In this document: positions 42,775-51,858 of the stretch, piece after piece
Numbering within the stretch: the stretch's first letter is position 1
How the letters are laid out: each line of letters starts with the position of its first letter
NCBI GenBank assembly: GCA_017441925.1
Contig: JAFRUE010000007.1
Span: forward strand, 62,001-126,000
Length of the DNA stretch: 64,000 bases
Reading direction: 5' to 3'
From: Bacillota bacterium
Lineage (GTDB): Bacteria; Bacillota; Clostridia; Lachnospirales; Bianqueaceae
Made by a program: the position numbers and the translations under genes
Notes under the pieces: model-generated
The model's database searches: none
The model's input: only the letters and a program-made list of their open reading frames with translations
What the model was told of the DNA's origin: nothing

Positions 42775-45030
42775 ATGAAATTTCATAGATCTCCTATACG
42801 GACTTTGCTTGTTTTTGTGTTGATCCTGGGTTTACTGGTCCCGGCTTTCGCGGCTGGAGCAGCAGGAACAGCACAGAATATCAAAACAAAGCAATGGTCC
42901 AATTTTAATGTCGGTCTGGTCATCGACGGCAGTGCCTCTCTCGGCAATGCGGGATCCAGCTCGACAGACCCGGACGGAATGCGTTATGAGGCGCTGGATC
43001 TGTTCCTCGCGCTTCTGACGGAGCGGGGCAATTATGTTGATACGATCGTTTTTAATGATAATAAAGCCGGCTATCTTCTGAATACCGGAGTGCAGCCGAT
43101 CGACAGCCGTGAGGCCAAGCTTGAGCTTTCCCGGCAGATCCGGGCTACGGGATCGGTCGGAGATACCGATATCGGCGGATCGCTGCTGGAAGCTGTGGAC
43201 GCGCTTCAGAAGGCCAGTGATCAGAACGGACTTAAGCCTGTCGTGATCCTGTTCAGTGACGGACGCACTGATCTGGGCGACGATAAAGAAGCTTATGAGC
43301 AGTCTCTGGAGAATAAGGAGAAGGCGATCGAGCTCGCTCAGGAAGCCGGTATCCCAGTCTACACGATCTGTCTGGCGGCTTCTGATTTTGCCGATCCGGC
43401 GGAACTGCAGGAGATCGCGGAGCGGACTTCCGGTGAGTATATCGTAGTTGACGAGGCGGAGGAGCTGAGCGATGCTTTCGAGAGCTTTTACCAGCTGATC
43501 TTCGCTTCTTCCTGCAAGAACCGGATCTCGGCCGCTTTTGACGCGGAAGGCAAGTTCGATTATGATTTTAAGATCCCGCACTATGGAGCCGAGGAAGTCA
43601 ACGTCATTATGGACACGGACGAGATCAAGGACGTCCACATGACACTCCCGGCTGCTGAATGGGATAAGGCGGCTCTGGAAAACACGTCCATGAGCGGCGG
43701 CAAATACAATGTCATTAAGTTCGTGGATCCGGAATCAGGCGACTGGGTACTGCACCTGGCAGGAGAACCGGGCAGCGAAGTCCTGGTAAACGTTTTGTAC
43801 ACGCTGAACGCTAATGCGTTTCTGGGGACAGAAGACGGTCTGACGGATAAAAACGGCAGCGCCGATTACGAGCTTGGTGCGGATACGACGCTGGTGACAT
43901 GGATCTATGAGGACGGGAAACAGATCACCGATCCGCTGGTAGCGGACGAATATCTGGCTTCTGTCACGCTTGTGAATCAGGCCGACGGCAGCAAGCGTAC
44001 CGAACCGATGACGCCTAACGCCAACGGATCCTTCAGCTACACGGTAAAGGGCGATCCGGCGAAAAAGATCACGTACAGAGCGACGGCTCATCTGGAGACA
44101 GCCGGCATTTCGATGGATACCAATACTGTCACCCTGAATATGGGCAGCAAGCCTCCGGCAATCGTTGAGCCTCCGGAGAAGGAGGAGCGGACGCTGACGC
44201 TTGAGGACGGCGAGCCGGTCGTCAAGGATACGGTCACGGTAACGATCTTCCGCAATCATTCAAAGACATACGATCTGTCCAAATGGTTCAACTATGACGG
44301 AGAAGATGAGCTTAAATACGAGATCGTTTCTTCGCAGCTTGTACCGGATACGGCGAAACTGGACGGACATGATCTGAAGATCAACACATTGAAGAGTAAG
44401 AGCGGCAATGTCCTTCTGAAAGCCTCCAACGAGAACGGAGCTTTTGTCGAAGTCACACTCCGGCTTAAGGTCATCAACCTGATTCCGGCAATCGGCGGCC
44501 TGACATTCGCGCTGATCGCGGCCGGCATCGTGATCCTGCTGGCCGGTTTCTACGCACGGACACATCTGATTTTCCGTGGTAATGTAGAGGTGCGGAATCT
44601 GGAGACCGGAAGCCACGGTACTTCGCCGGCGAGCTTCCGCGGCAAGCTGATTCTGAGACGTTTCATGGTGGGTGATACCGGTTTCGACCAGAAGAAAGCA
44701 TACTTCTATCCGACCGGACGCAACCGTCTGGAGTTCCGTTACGGCACGGGCTTCTACATGAGGGAGTATCGGGATATGCTTAAGAAAAAAGATATCAGCT
44801 CCGGCACCTATGTGATCTTCAGCGATCAGGCAATGACAAGGGGCATTGAGGTTCGCGTCAATCCGGACCGTAATGCGGCTGTAAGAGAGCCTCGCGGAGG
44901 CAGAGGTGACGTCCGGGGCGGCAGCCGCGGCGGACGCACAGCGGGAAGTTCCGCAGGACGTGCCGGAAACGCCAGCGGACGGGCCGCTCAGGACCGCAGC
45001 AGAGACCGCTATGCGGGACGCGGCCGATAA
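42775..45030 (+). CDS. Secreted, membrane-anchored VWA protein with an Arg/Gly cytoplasmic tail
   Basis: A protein of 751 residues. A signal peptide (about residues 1-27) is followed by a VWA domain (about 40-250) with metal-site residues D51-x-S53-x-S55, a Thr in GDTDIGGSL and the Asp in LFSDGRTDLGDD. Beta-rich Ig-like regions follow (about 260-560). A transmembrane helix at about 569-595 leads to a cytoplasmic part that ends in an Arg/Gly-rich tail (about 700-751). It should be a type I membrane protein that binds something outside and connects to the cytoplasm. It is the first gene of the tubulin-like operon. I chose ATG 42775, after AAGGAGG. Confidence 0.82.
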   Translation: MKFHRSPIRTLLVFVLILGLLVPAFAAGAAGTAQNIKTKQWSNFNVGLVIDGSASLGNAGSSSTDPDGMRYEALDLFLALLTERGNYVDTIVFNDNKAGYLLNTGVQPIDSREAKLELSRQIRATGSVGDTDIGGSLLEAVDALQKASDQNGLKPVVILFSDGRTDLGDDKEAYEQSLENKEKAIELAQEAGIPVYTICLAASDFADPAELQEIAERTSGEYIVVDEAEELSDAFESFYQLIFASSCKNRISAAFDAEGKFDYDFKIPHYGAEEVNVIMDTDEIKDVHMTLPAAEWDKAALENTSMSGGKYNVIKFVDPESGDWVLHLAGEPGSEVLVNVLYTLNANAFLGTEDGLTDKNGSADYELGADTTLVTWIYEDGKQITDPLVADEYLASVTLVNQADGSKRTEPMTPNANGSFSYTVKGDPAKKITYRATAHLETAGISMDTNTVTLNMGSKPPAIVEPPEKEERTLTLEDGEPVVKDTVTVTIFRNHSKTYDLSKWFNYDGEDELKYEIVSSQLVPDTAKLDGHDLKINTLKSKSGNVLLKASNENGAFVEVTLRLKVINLIPAIGGLTFALIAAGIVILLAGFYARTHLIFRGNVEVRNLETGSHGTSPASFRGKLILRRFMVGDTGFDQKKAYFYPTGRNRLEFRYGTGFYMREYRDMLKKKDISSGTYVIFSDQAMTRGIEVRVNPDRNAAVREPRGGRGDVRGGSRGGRTAGSSAGRAGNASGRAAQDRSRDRYAGRGR

Positions 45031-45082
45031 AAAGTGTAATTTATTACGGAATACATATATCAGGAAGGGAGACATATGATCC

Positions 45083-48000
45083 ATGTATAATTCATTACTT
45101 CTGAATGCCGGCGGCGGTATCATCACGTCGAGCATGAAGTCACAGCAGAGCAAAGACGCGGGTTCCGTCATCATCGGACTGGGCGGCACCGGGTTCCGTG
45201 CTCTGTCGGTTCTGAAGCAGAAAGTGTATAATCAGCTGTATGCCGACGGCGAGTATGAGGCAATGCAGAATCCGGATCCGGCAATGCGCAAGATCGATGT
45301 CAAGCGCTATCAGAACATCCAGTTCCTGGAGATCGATTCTGATGATACCGAGATCAAAACCTCATCCGGCGCGACCAGACTGGACGCGAATGAAGAGTTC
45401 TTTTCCATTAAGGAAAAGGAGATTTCCGTCCTTCTGAAAGAGAAGACACAGATCAAGCAGAATCCGCTGATGGACTGGATGGATATCGACCAGATCAGCG
45501 AAATGATGTCTCCGGAAGGAGCCGGCGGCGTGCGCCAGATCGGACGTTATCTGCTGCTTTCCAAGATCGATAAGCTGGAGACGGCTCTGATCAAGAAGAT
45601 CAACGACGCGAGCACCGGCATTCCGGGCGGCGCAGTAAACGTTTACATCATTGCCGGTATCTCCGGCGGTACCGGAAGCGGATGTTTCCTGGATACCTGT
45701 TATATTACCCGTGCGATCCTGAATCAGACCGGTCATAAGGACAGTAAGATCTATGGCCTGTTCTTCCTGCCGGACGTTGTGACCAGTAAGCCGGCCGTCG
45801 CTTCCAAGCGTGGAGCCAAAGAGTATAACGAGTCCAACGGTTACGCTGCCATGAAGGAACTGGATTACCTGATGAATCTTCAGGATTCCAATGAATGGTT
45901 CGAGCAGCGCTATTCCGCCAGCATGTCCGTTAAGACGCAGGATCCTCCGTGCGACATGTGTCATCTGATCTCCGCTACCAACGCCAAGGGCGATGTCCTG
46001 CCGAACGGCTTTGACTACTGTGTCAATGTTGCCGCGGACTACGTTATGGCTTATCTGGCATATGTTGCCAACGCGCAGGGACAGAACGATAACAATAAAG
46101 CGGAAGTTCCGCTGACCATGTCCGGTCATCTGGCCAATGTCAATACCGGTATTACGCACCTGAAGAAGACTGCCGGAGCGAACCTCAAGTATCATATCGT
46201 CGGCGCGGCGAACGAAGAGATTCCGATGACGGAGATCGCAACGTATCTTGCAGCCGGTTTTATCGACAAGTTCGCGAACCTGGTCAATCCGGACGTCAAG
46301 CCGCTTTCCAAGGAAGAGGTCAAGCAGTTCATCAGAGAACTCGGACTTGAAGCCGATACGCTGCAGCAGAGCTTCCAGAATGGAGATTATCCAGAAGCCC
46401 GCATGCCGGAAATGGATATGGATGATCTGAAGCGTTACGGCGTACCGGACCGCGGCAAGCTGCCCCGTCCGTGGGCGGAGGCTTCCACAACGATCGCTGA
46501 TAGAGTGGAAGGCGCTCTGGGAGCCCATAAGGCAGCCCTGAACGCAGAGCTTCCAACCTATGACCGCGCACGTCTGCAGGAGGACGGTACGACATCGCTG
46601 CTCGGCAAGATCTTCCTCAAGCTGCTGCAGCTGGCGGATAATCCGCAGTACGGACCGTTCTACGCAGCCTCTATCCTGAATCACGGCGGCTATGATCTGC
46701 TTTCCGAACTGAGAGGCCAGATCGAATACGCGGATCAGTCCGTACAGACCGCCCGCAGCCGCCAGAGTGAGTTCCTTGACTATATCGTCGATGATGCTTC
46801 CGGTTTCTGCGGAGCCTGGGGACTTGGACGCAAGGGCAAATATACCAAGTATAAACAGACGGTCGAGGATTATCTCGCCTTCAACATCCGTGAGAAAGAA
46901 TATCAGACGATCTCCGACATTCTGAACAAACTCGTCACGGATCTTCAGAGAGTCCTGACGCAGGGTTACTTCAAGCCTCTGACCGACCTTCTGACAGAGC
47001 TTGAGCAGACCTTTAAGGAGAATACGAACTATACGGTCCAGAAGAGCAAAGAAGCCAAGAAGGACAAGGATTATACGATCCGTCTCCTGGAGCTGAAGGA
47101 TATCCAGGAAGATCTGGACAAGGCCATCAAGAATCTGCAGCCGAACGAGCTGGTCACCAAGTTCATCGATTACCTGATCGCAAAGCCGGGTGAGTGGCGT
47201 ACCACCACGGATGATCAGGTCATCGGACGCTTCATCAGTACGTATATGCAGGATCAGTTCAGTACGATCGTCAATCAGCAGATGCAGCAGTTCCTGGTCA
47301 AGAAGTATCCGAAGGCTACGAACGTGACAGAGCTGACCAAGACCGTTCAGGACGATATCATCAAGAAGCTCGCGGAGAGCGCCGAGCCGATGTTCTGGCG
47401 CGATCCTGTCTATAAGGGCGACACCTTTGACAGCGTAAGCATGTCGGTACCGAGCGGATCAACCGTTATCTGCAACGCGGCTGAAAGTTATGCCAAGATC
47501 TCGTCCGAATTCACCGTCCGTCAGACGGGCCTGCAGGACAGGATCTTTGCACTGCGTTTCTGCAGCGGTATTCCGTTCTATGCATATCAGGGCGTTACGC
47601 TGATGAAGCAGGTCTACGATTCAACAGCAGGAACGGCTTCCGGTGCCGGCGCGCATCTGTATTCCAAGACCGGCCGCGGTGATTTCGGCAAACATGACTG
47701 GCGTACCGAGATCCCGACCCCGATGCCGATGTCCGCACAGGCTGCTCTTGTTCCTAACGGAGAAGCGCTGAAAGAACTGTATATCCAGGGCCGCGATGCC
47801 GGCATTATCCGCGAAGAGCTGGATGTTACCGGACAGCCGGACGGCAATTACAGGATCTATTTCCTGGAGCCGGAACAGGAGCGTAATTATACGATAGACG
47901 ATTTCAAGGGACCCAACGGCGAGTTCCTTGTTAACAAATGGGATGCGGAGCGCAAAGCTGTTCAGGACAGACTGAATGTCCGCAAGGCGAACGCAGATCC

Positions 48001-49123
48001 GAATCATTCGATCTCGCTGAAGAATGACGGAGACGACCGCGGCGGCAACTTCAAGGAAATGATCCGTATCGACTATTTCGTCCATTACCGCCGTTATCAG
48101 GAAGCGGTCCGTCAGGAACTTGCATCCCGCAAGATCCTTGAGGATGCCGTTAAGAAGCTGGATGCTCTGAGGACGGAAGTAGAAGGATACGACCGCGAAG
48201 TACAGTCTTTCGCAGAAGAAATGTTCTTCGGGTACATCAAGGGACTGAATGCGGAAGGCAATCCCGACTACGCGTACGGCCGTATGCGTTCGGTCGAGTA
48301 TGATTACGAAGACGCCTATCATGTAGCGCAGAAAGAGATTTTCGCGGCACGCAATGACGAAGGCGCTTTCCGCGATCATCCGCTGTACCGCGCGTTCCTG
48401 CACTATACGGCAATGGATCCGGACGGTGAGCCCAGACGCTCGCTGGATCTGATGCGCCGCGACCGCAAGGCCGAAACGAGAAAAGCGGGCGTGGATAACG
48501 TCATCGCTTATCAGATGGAGCAGAAGTGGACACCGGATATGGTGGCCGATCTGGAGAGAAAAGTACGGAACGGCTTCGGTGCGGAAGACGCTCAGAACAT
48601 AATGCGTTTCTATCGGACCTTCGTCGCGAATATCCATGAGTTCAAGAGCCAGTTCACTCCGGAAGGCTGGATCAAAGGGTGTGTAGAAGCGGAAACGCCT
48701 CCTGTCGGGCAGGCTGCCGGTGGACAGCAGGTTACCTGGACTGCGCCGAAAGCGGGCGGAGACACCTGGACCTGCCCGGTCTGCGGAAAAGAGCAGACGG
48801 GAATGTTCTGCCCGAACGACGGAACCAAGAAACCGGAACCTCAGCCTGCGGCAGACGATGATTCCTGGATCTGCCCGACCTGTGGACAGAAGCGTACAGG
48901 ACTGTTCTGTTCCGCTGACGGGACCAGGCGGCCGGAAAAGGCACCGGACAACAGCTGGATCTGCCCGGTCTGCGGTGAAAAGCGTAACGGCATGTTCTGT
49001 CCCAAGGATGGAACCAAGAGACCGGCAGCGGCTCCGGAAGCTCCGGCATTCTGGTTCTGCCCGAACTGCGGCACCAAGAATACCGATATGTTCTGCCAGA
49101 ACTGCGGAACAAAGAAAGCATAA
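45083..49123 (+). CDS. Tubulin-like GTPase with four C-terminal zinc ribbons
   Basis: A protein of 1346 residues. The N-terminal part has the hallmarks of the tubulin-like family (Pfam Tubulin_2): IIGLGGTGFRAL (residues 30-41) and the tubulin/FtsZ signature loop in IAGISGGTGSGCFLD (G195-G200). A long helical middle region follows. The end (about 1229-1346) carries four zinc ribbons; the first three have CxxC...CxxD and only the last has four Cys. Such a protein should bind GTP and might polymerise. The assigned start is ATG 45083 with a rather distant GAAGGGA; ATG 45134 is an alternative. It is followed by a hairpin, then by six or seven further genes of the same apparent system. Confidence 0.85.
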   Translation: MYNSLLLNAGGGIITSSMKSQQSKDAGSVIIGLGGTGFRALSVLKQKVYNQLYADGEYEAMQNPDPAMRKIDVKRYQNIQFLEIDSDDTEIKTSSGATRLDANEEFFSIKEKEISVLLKEKTQIKQNPLMDWMDIDQISEMMSPEGAGGVRQIGRYLLLSKIDKLETALIKKINDASTGIPGGAVNVYIIAGISGGTGSGCFLDTCYITRAILNQTGHKDSKIYGLFFLPDVVTSKPAVASKRGAKEYNESNGYAAMKELDYLMNLQDSNEWFEQRYSASMSVKTQDPPCDMCHLISATNAKGDVLPNGFDYCVNVAADYVMAYLAYVANAQGQNDNNKAEVPLTMSGHLANVNTGITHLKKTAGANLKYHIVGAANEEIPMTEIATYLAAGFIDKFANLVNPDVKPLSKEEVKQFIRELGLEADTLQQSFQNGDYPEARMPEMDMDDLKRYGVPDRGKLPRPWAEASTTIADRVEGALGAHKAALNAELPTYDRARLQEDGTTSLLGKIFLKLLQLADNPQYGPFYAASILNHGGYDLLSELRGQIEYADQSVQTARSRQSEFLDYIVDDASGFCGAWGLGRKGKYTKYKQTVEDYLAFNIREKEYQTISDILNKLVTDLQRVLTQGYFKPLTDLLTELEQTFKENTNYTVQKSKEAKKDKDYTIRLLELKDIQEDLDKAIKNLQPNELVTKFIDYLIAKPGEWRTTTDDQVIGRFISTYMQDQFSTIVNQQMQQFLVKKYPKATNVTELTKTVQDDIIKKLAESAEPMFWRDPVYKGDTFDSVSMSVPSGSTVICNAAESYAKISSEFTVRQTGLQDRIFALRFCSGIPFYAYQGVTLMKQVYDSTAGTASGAGAHLYSKTGRGDFGKHDWRTEIPTPMPMSAQAALVPNGEALKELYIQGRDAGIIREELDVTGQPDGNYRIYFLEPEQERNYTIDDFKGPNGEFLVNKWDAERKAVQDRLNVRKANADPNHSISLKNDGDDRGGNFKEMIRIDYFVHYRRYQEAVRQELASRKILEDAVKKLDALRTEVEGYDREVQSFAEEMFFGYIKGLNAEGNPDYAYGRMRSVEYDYEDAYHVAQKEIFAARNDEGAFRDHPLYRAFLHYTAMDPDGEPRRSLDLMRRDRKAETRKAGVDNVIAYQMEQKWTPDMVADLERKVRNGFGAEDAQNIMRFYRTFVANIHEFKSQFTPEGWIKGCVEAETPPVGQAAGGQQVTWTAPKAGGDTWTCPVCGKEQTGMFCPNDGTKKPEPQPAADDDSWICPTCGQKRTGLFCSADGTRRPEKAPDNSWICPVCGEKRNGMFCPKDGTKRPAAAPEAPAFWFCPNCGTKNTDMFCQNCGTKKA

Positions 49124-49145
49124 AAGATCATACGTTATGAATCAG

Positions 49146-49192
49146 AGGTCCAAGCCCGGTAACCTGGCCGGCACCGGGTTTGGACCTTTTTA
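49146..49192 (+). terminator. Terminator-like hairpin inside the system operon
   Basis: AGGTCCAAGCCCGGT and ACCGGGTTTGGACCT pair with one or two mismatches and are followed by TTTTAT. It would reduce transcription past the tubulin-like gene. I see no convincing promoter before the next gene, so the downstream genes may be made at lower level by read-through. Confidence 0.7.
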
Positions 49193-49249
49193 TCCAGTCA
49201 TTGCAGATGGATTCTTTTTCTATGTTTGTACAGCAAGGAGAGGGACAAA

Positions 49250-51157
49250 ATGCCAGATAAATCCAGAGGCGAGGTATACAGACAGCTGATCGAGGACTGC
49301 AGCAGGAAGCTAAGAGGCAATGCTGTGGACGGCAACGGACGTCTGATCAGTATGCCATTGCTCAGCGTGTTCTTCGGGCAGGAAGCGGAACGGAATATAC
49401 CGGTCGTTTTTGACACCTATGGTGCTTACTGGGTCGATGCCCGGTATCTGAGGGCTCTTGGACAGTGGGATTATAATCCGGAAGAACCGGAGCGCCAGTG
49501 CAACATCATGCGCAGTGCCCGGGGTGTTTTCCAGGAATACAACCATGTACTGATCGCGTATTACTGGGATATCATGGACGAGACATTCGAGACGGCGTTC
49601 AGGATGGCGCAGGACGAGCTTTCTTTCCCCATGATGACCCGGTATGAATGCCTTTATTTTATCTTCTGCAAAGATTCTACGGCGGAATACCGCCGCGTCC
49701 GGAAGGACCGTCTGAACCGTCTGATGGACTGGGCAGCGGCTGCGAATCGTCACCTTCTGATCCTGAGCGATTCGACGGATCAGGGCATGCTGGACGCGGA
49801 GACATATCCGGAGAATTACCGGATCTGCGCAAATATACTTACGATCATCAACAGCGTTTATTATAATGACGCCCTCCGCCGGGAGACACCTCTCGGCCCC
49901 GAATTACTGATGAATCTGCAGAGAGAGCCGTATTACAGCGCCTCTTTCTATTCAATAGAGAAAAACATACATGATATCGCCTGTGTAACGCTGGATACCA
50001 TGCTGACCGAGTACAAGAACATCGCCAAACGTTCCAGATCCATGCAGAACGTGCGGGAGAGACTGTGCGGCGTCGGCAAGGATTATCCGGATCTTTTTGA
50101 TGAGTTCTTCCAGGAAAACCTGCTTCGTTTCCTGCACGCGGATGTCTCGTTCCTGCGGACGATGCCCTGGACACCGGCCATGGAGGATCTTGAACAGAGC
50201 ATTATCAATCCCCGCAGAGGCTGGGGCCGTACGCTGAATCCGGCTGACTGCGCCGAGCGGGCGGTAGCGTCCCTATCGGGCACACCGGACGGAGGACCGG
50301 GTATCTGGGAGCTGGTCTACGACCGCTACTACGGCAGCGCTTTACGTGAATGGCAGCAGGAAGAAGGCAGAACGATCCAGAGTTTCTTTGAACAGAAGCT
50401 GAACAGTCGTCTGAGCTATATTGAGCAGCGCGACATGCTGGGACCGGAGATCGATGTGCTGGAGCGCCGCGGAGAAGAGCTGATCCGGAATTACCGGATG
50501 GGAGATCCGATGGATCCCGGCAGTATGAAGCTTGAGGACTGGCTTGACAACTGTGCTGTCGAGCAGATGAAAAGGGAGCTGTATCCTACGCTTTTGGAAG
50601 GTCTGATCGAAGCGATGAAGAATATGGCGCTTAAATCCAAGGACTTTGAAGATGTTCTTATCGAGGCTGACCGCAACGTGCCCGGCGAGAGAGCGGATGA
50701 TTCGATCCGGACCGCCTACAGCCATTACGCGAAGGAGCTCTTTGGTCAGTATCCGGAGGTCCTGACAGACAATATCCGTCCCTGCGATCCCGACGAGCTG
50801 CCGGCAGAGCTTGACAAGGCTTTCACCCAGCTGATCCAGGCGGATACGGCCGGCAACAGGATCTATACGGCTTCTTTGGAAAAGGACCTGGCCTTCCAGA
50901 TCGAGCAGGGCGGGGCACAGGCATCACGCGATACGATCTATGCCTGCTTCCGGCAGAATCTGGCTGAGATGAGGCGGTTGAGGACACTTCATACTCCGTC
51001 CGACACGATGCTTTACAGTATGGTCAATGAGAACGCGGCTTTTCTGAACGATCTGCGTCAGGATCAGTTCGGAATGGTCTTCCGGTCCGCCCGGGCGGAT
51101 GTCATCGAACGTCTGATGATCTATCCGGTCGAACGCGGAGACATTGTACTGGATTAA
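49250..51157 (+). CDS. Unknown protein of the tubulin-like system
   Basis: A cytoplasmic protein of 635 residues with no signal peptide or membrane segment. I recognise no named family. The first 220 residues alternate predicted strands and helices (IPVVFDTYGAYWVD, YECLYFIFCKDS, NRHLLILSDSTDQG, NYRICANILTIINSV), like a Rossmann-type fold; the rest is mostly helical. It lies between the tubulin-like and GTPase genes, 12 bases before the next gene. An adaptor or regulator of the tubulin-like protein is a guess from position only. Strong AAGGAGAGG site sets the start at 49250. Confidence 0.7.
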   Translation: MPDKSRGEVYRQLIEDCSRKLRGNAVDGNGRLISMPLLSVFFGQEAERNIPVVFDTYGAYWVDARYLRALGQWDYNPEEPERQCNIMRSARGVFQEYNHVLIAYYWDIMDETFETAFRMAQDELSFPMMTRYECLYFIFCKDSTAEYRRVRKDRLNRLMDWAAAANRHLLILSDSTDQGMLDAETYPENYRICANILTIINSVYYNDALRRETPLGPELLMNLQREPYYSASFYSIEKNIHDIACVTLDTMLTEYKNIAKRSRSMQNVRERLCGVGKDYPDLFDEFFQENLLRFLHADVSFLRTMPWTPAMEDLEQSIINPRRGWGRTLNPADCAERAVASLSGTPDGGPGIWELVYDRYYGSALREWQQEEGRTIQSFFEQKLNSRLSYIEQRDMLGPEIDVLERRGEELIRNYRMGDPMDPGSMKLEDWLDNCAVEQMKRELYPTLLEGLIEAMKNMALKSKDFEDVLIEADRNVPGERADDSIRTAYSHYAKELFGQYPEVLTDNIRPCDPDELPAELDKAFTQLIQADTAGNRIYTASLEKDLAFQIEQGGAQASRDTIYACFRQNLAEMRRLRTLHTPSDTMLYSMVNENAAFLNDLRQDQFGMVFRSARADVIERLMIYPVERGDIVLD

Positions 51158-51169
51158 GGCGGTGACATC

Positions 51170-51841
51170 ATGGCATTCAGAGAAATCAACATGGACGCGC
51201 TGAATATCCGGGATTTCCGGGTCGGGCGCTTTCAGAACGGGAAATACTATATCAGCCTTGCCAATACGCTGGCGGACGGATACGTCATCTGTTTTTCCAA
51301 AACGATGAATCCGATCATGCTGGATGACCTTGCGGGAGTACCGCAGGATTTTCTGAACCGGCTGCTGCAGAACGGATACGACGAGTATCAGCTTCCTTCC
51401 GGAGAATGGATCGCGCTGCGGGCGGTTCCGCGCCGGGCTTTCGACGCTATGCCGACCTTCTCGGATTTTACGACGCATCCTCCGGAAAGGATTCAGGTCT
51501 GGACGATGCTGGTGCGTCCGCATATGGACATTTACGTGCCCAGACAGCCGGGCGCGGAGACACAGTTCCTCCCGGCTTTTTATTCCGTCAGCTGGAGAGA
51601 CGGCGGACGGGACACGAACGGAGGATCAAGACCGGGAGAACTGGTCGTTTCCATTGCAAGAGAGGTCCAGTACGTACAGGGGTCGCTGGAATACAGAGTA
51701 GGAGAACGTGAACCAATCCCGCTTCCTTACAGCGCACTGGGACAGAAACTGTATATTCAGAATAACGGCGAACCGGTCATTGTACAGCCGGCTGCGGGCT
51801 ATGAGAACCGGTACCGCGACGAAGCGGCCCGCAATCATTAA
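51170..51841 (+). CDS. Small unknown protein of the tubulin-like system
   Basis: A protein of 223 residues, beta-rich by pattern, with no signal peptide or membrane segment and no family I recognise. It starts 12 bases after the preceding gene (AAGGCGG upstream) and ends 17 bases before the GTPase gene. Close packing implies a stoichiometric partner of its neighbours. Confidence 0.7.
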   Translation: MAFREINMDALNIRDFRVGRFQNGKYYISLANTLADGYVICFSKTMNPIMLDDLAGVPQDFLNRLLQNGYDEYQLPSGEWIALRAVPRRAFDAMPTFSDFTTHPPERIQVWTMLVRPHMDIYVPRQPGAETQFLPAFYSVSWRDGGRDTNGGSRPGELVVSIAREVQYVQGSLEYRVGEREPIPLPYSALGQKLYIQNNGEPVIVQPAAGYENRYRDEAARNH

Positions 51842-51858
51842 GGGAGGGACAGGACTCT

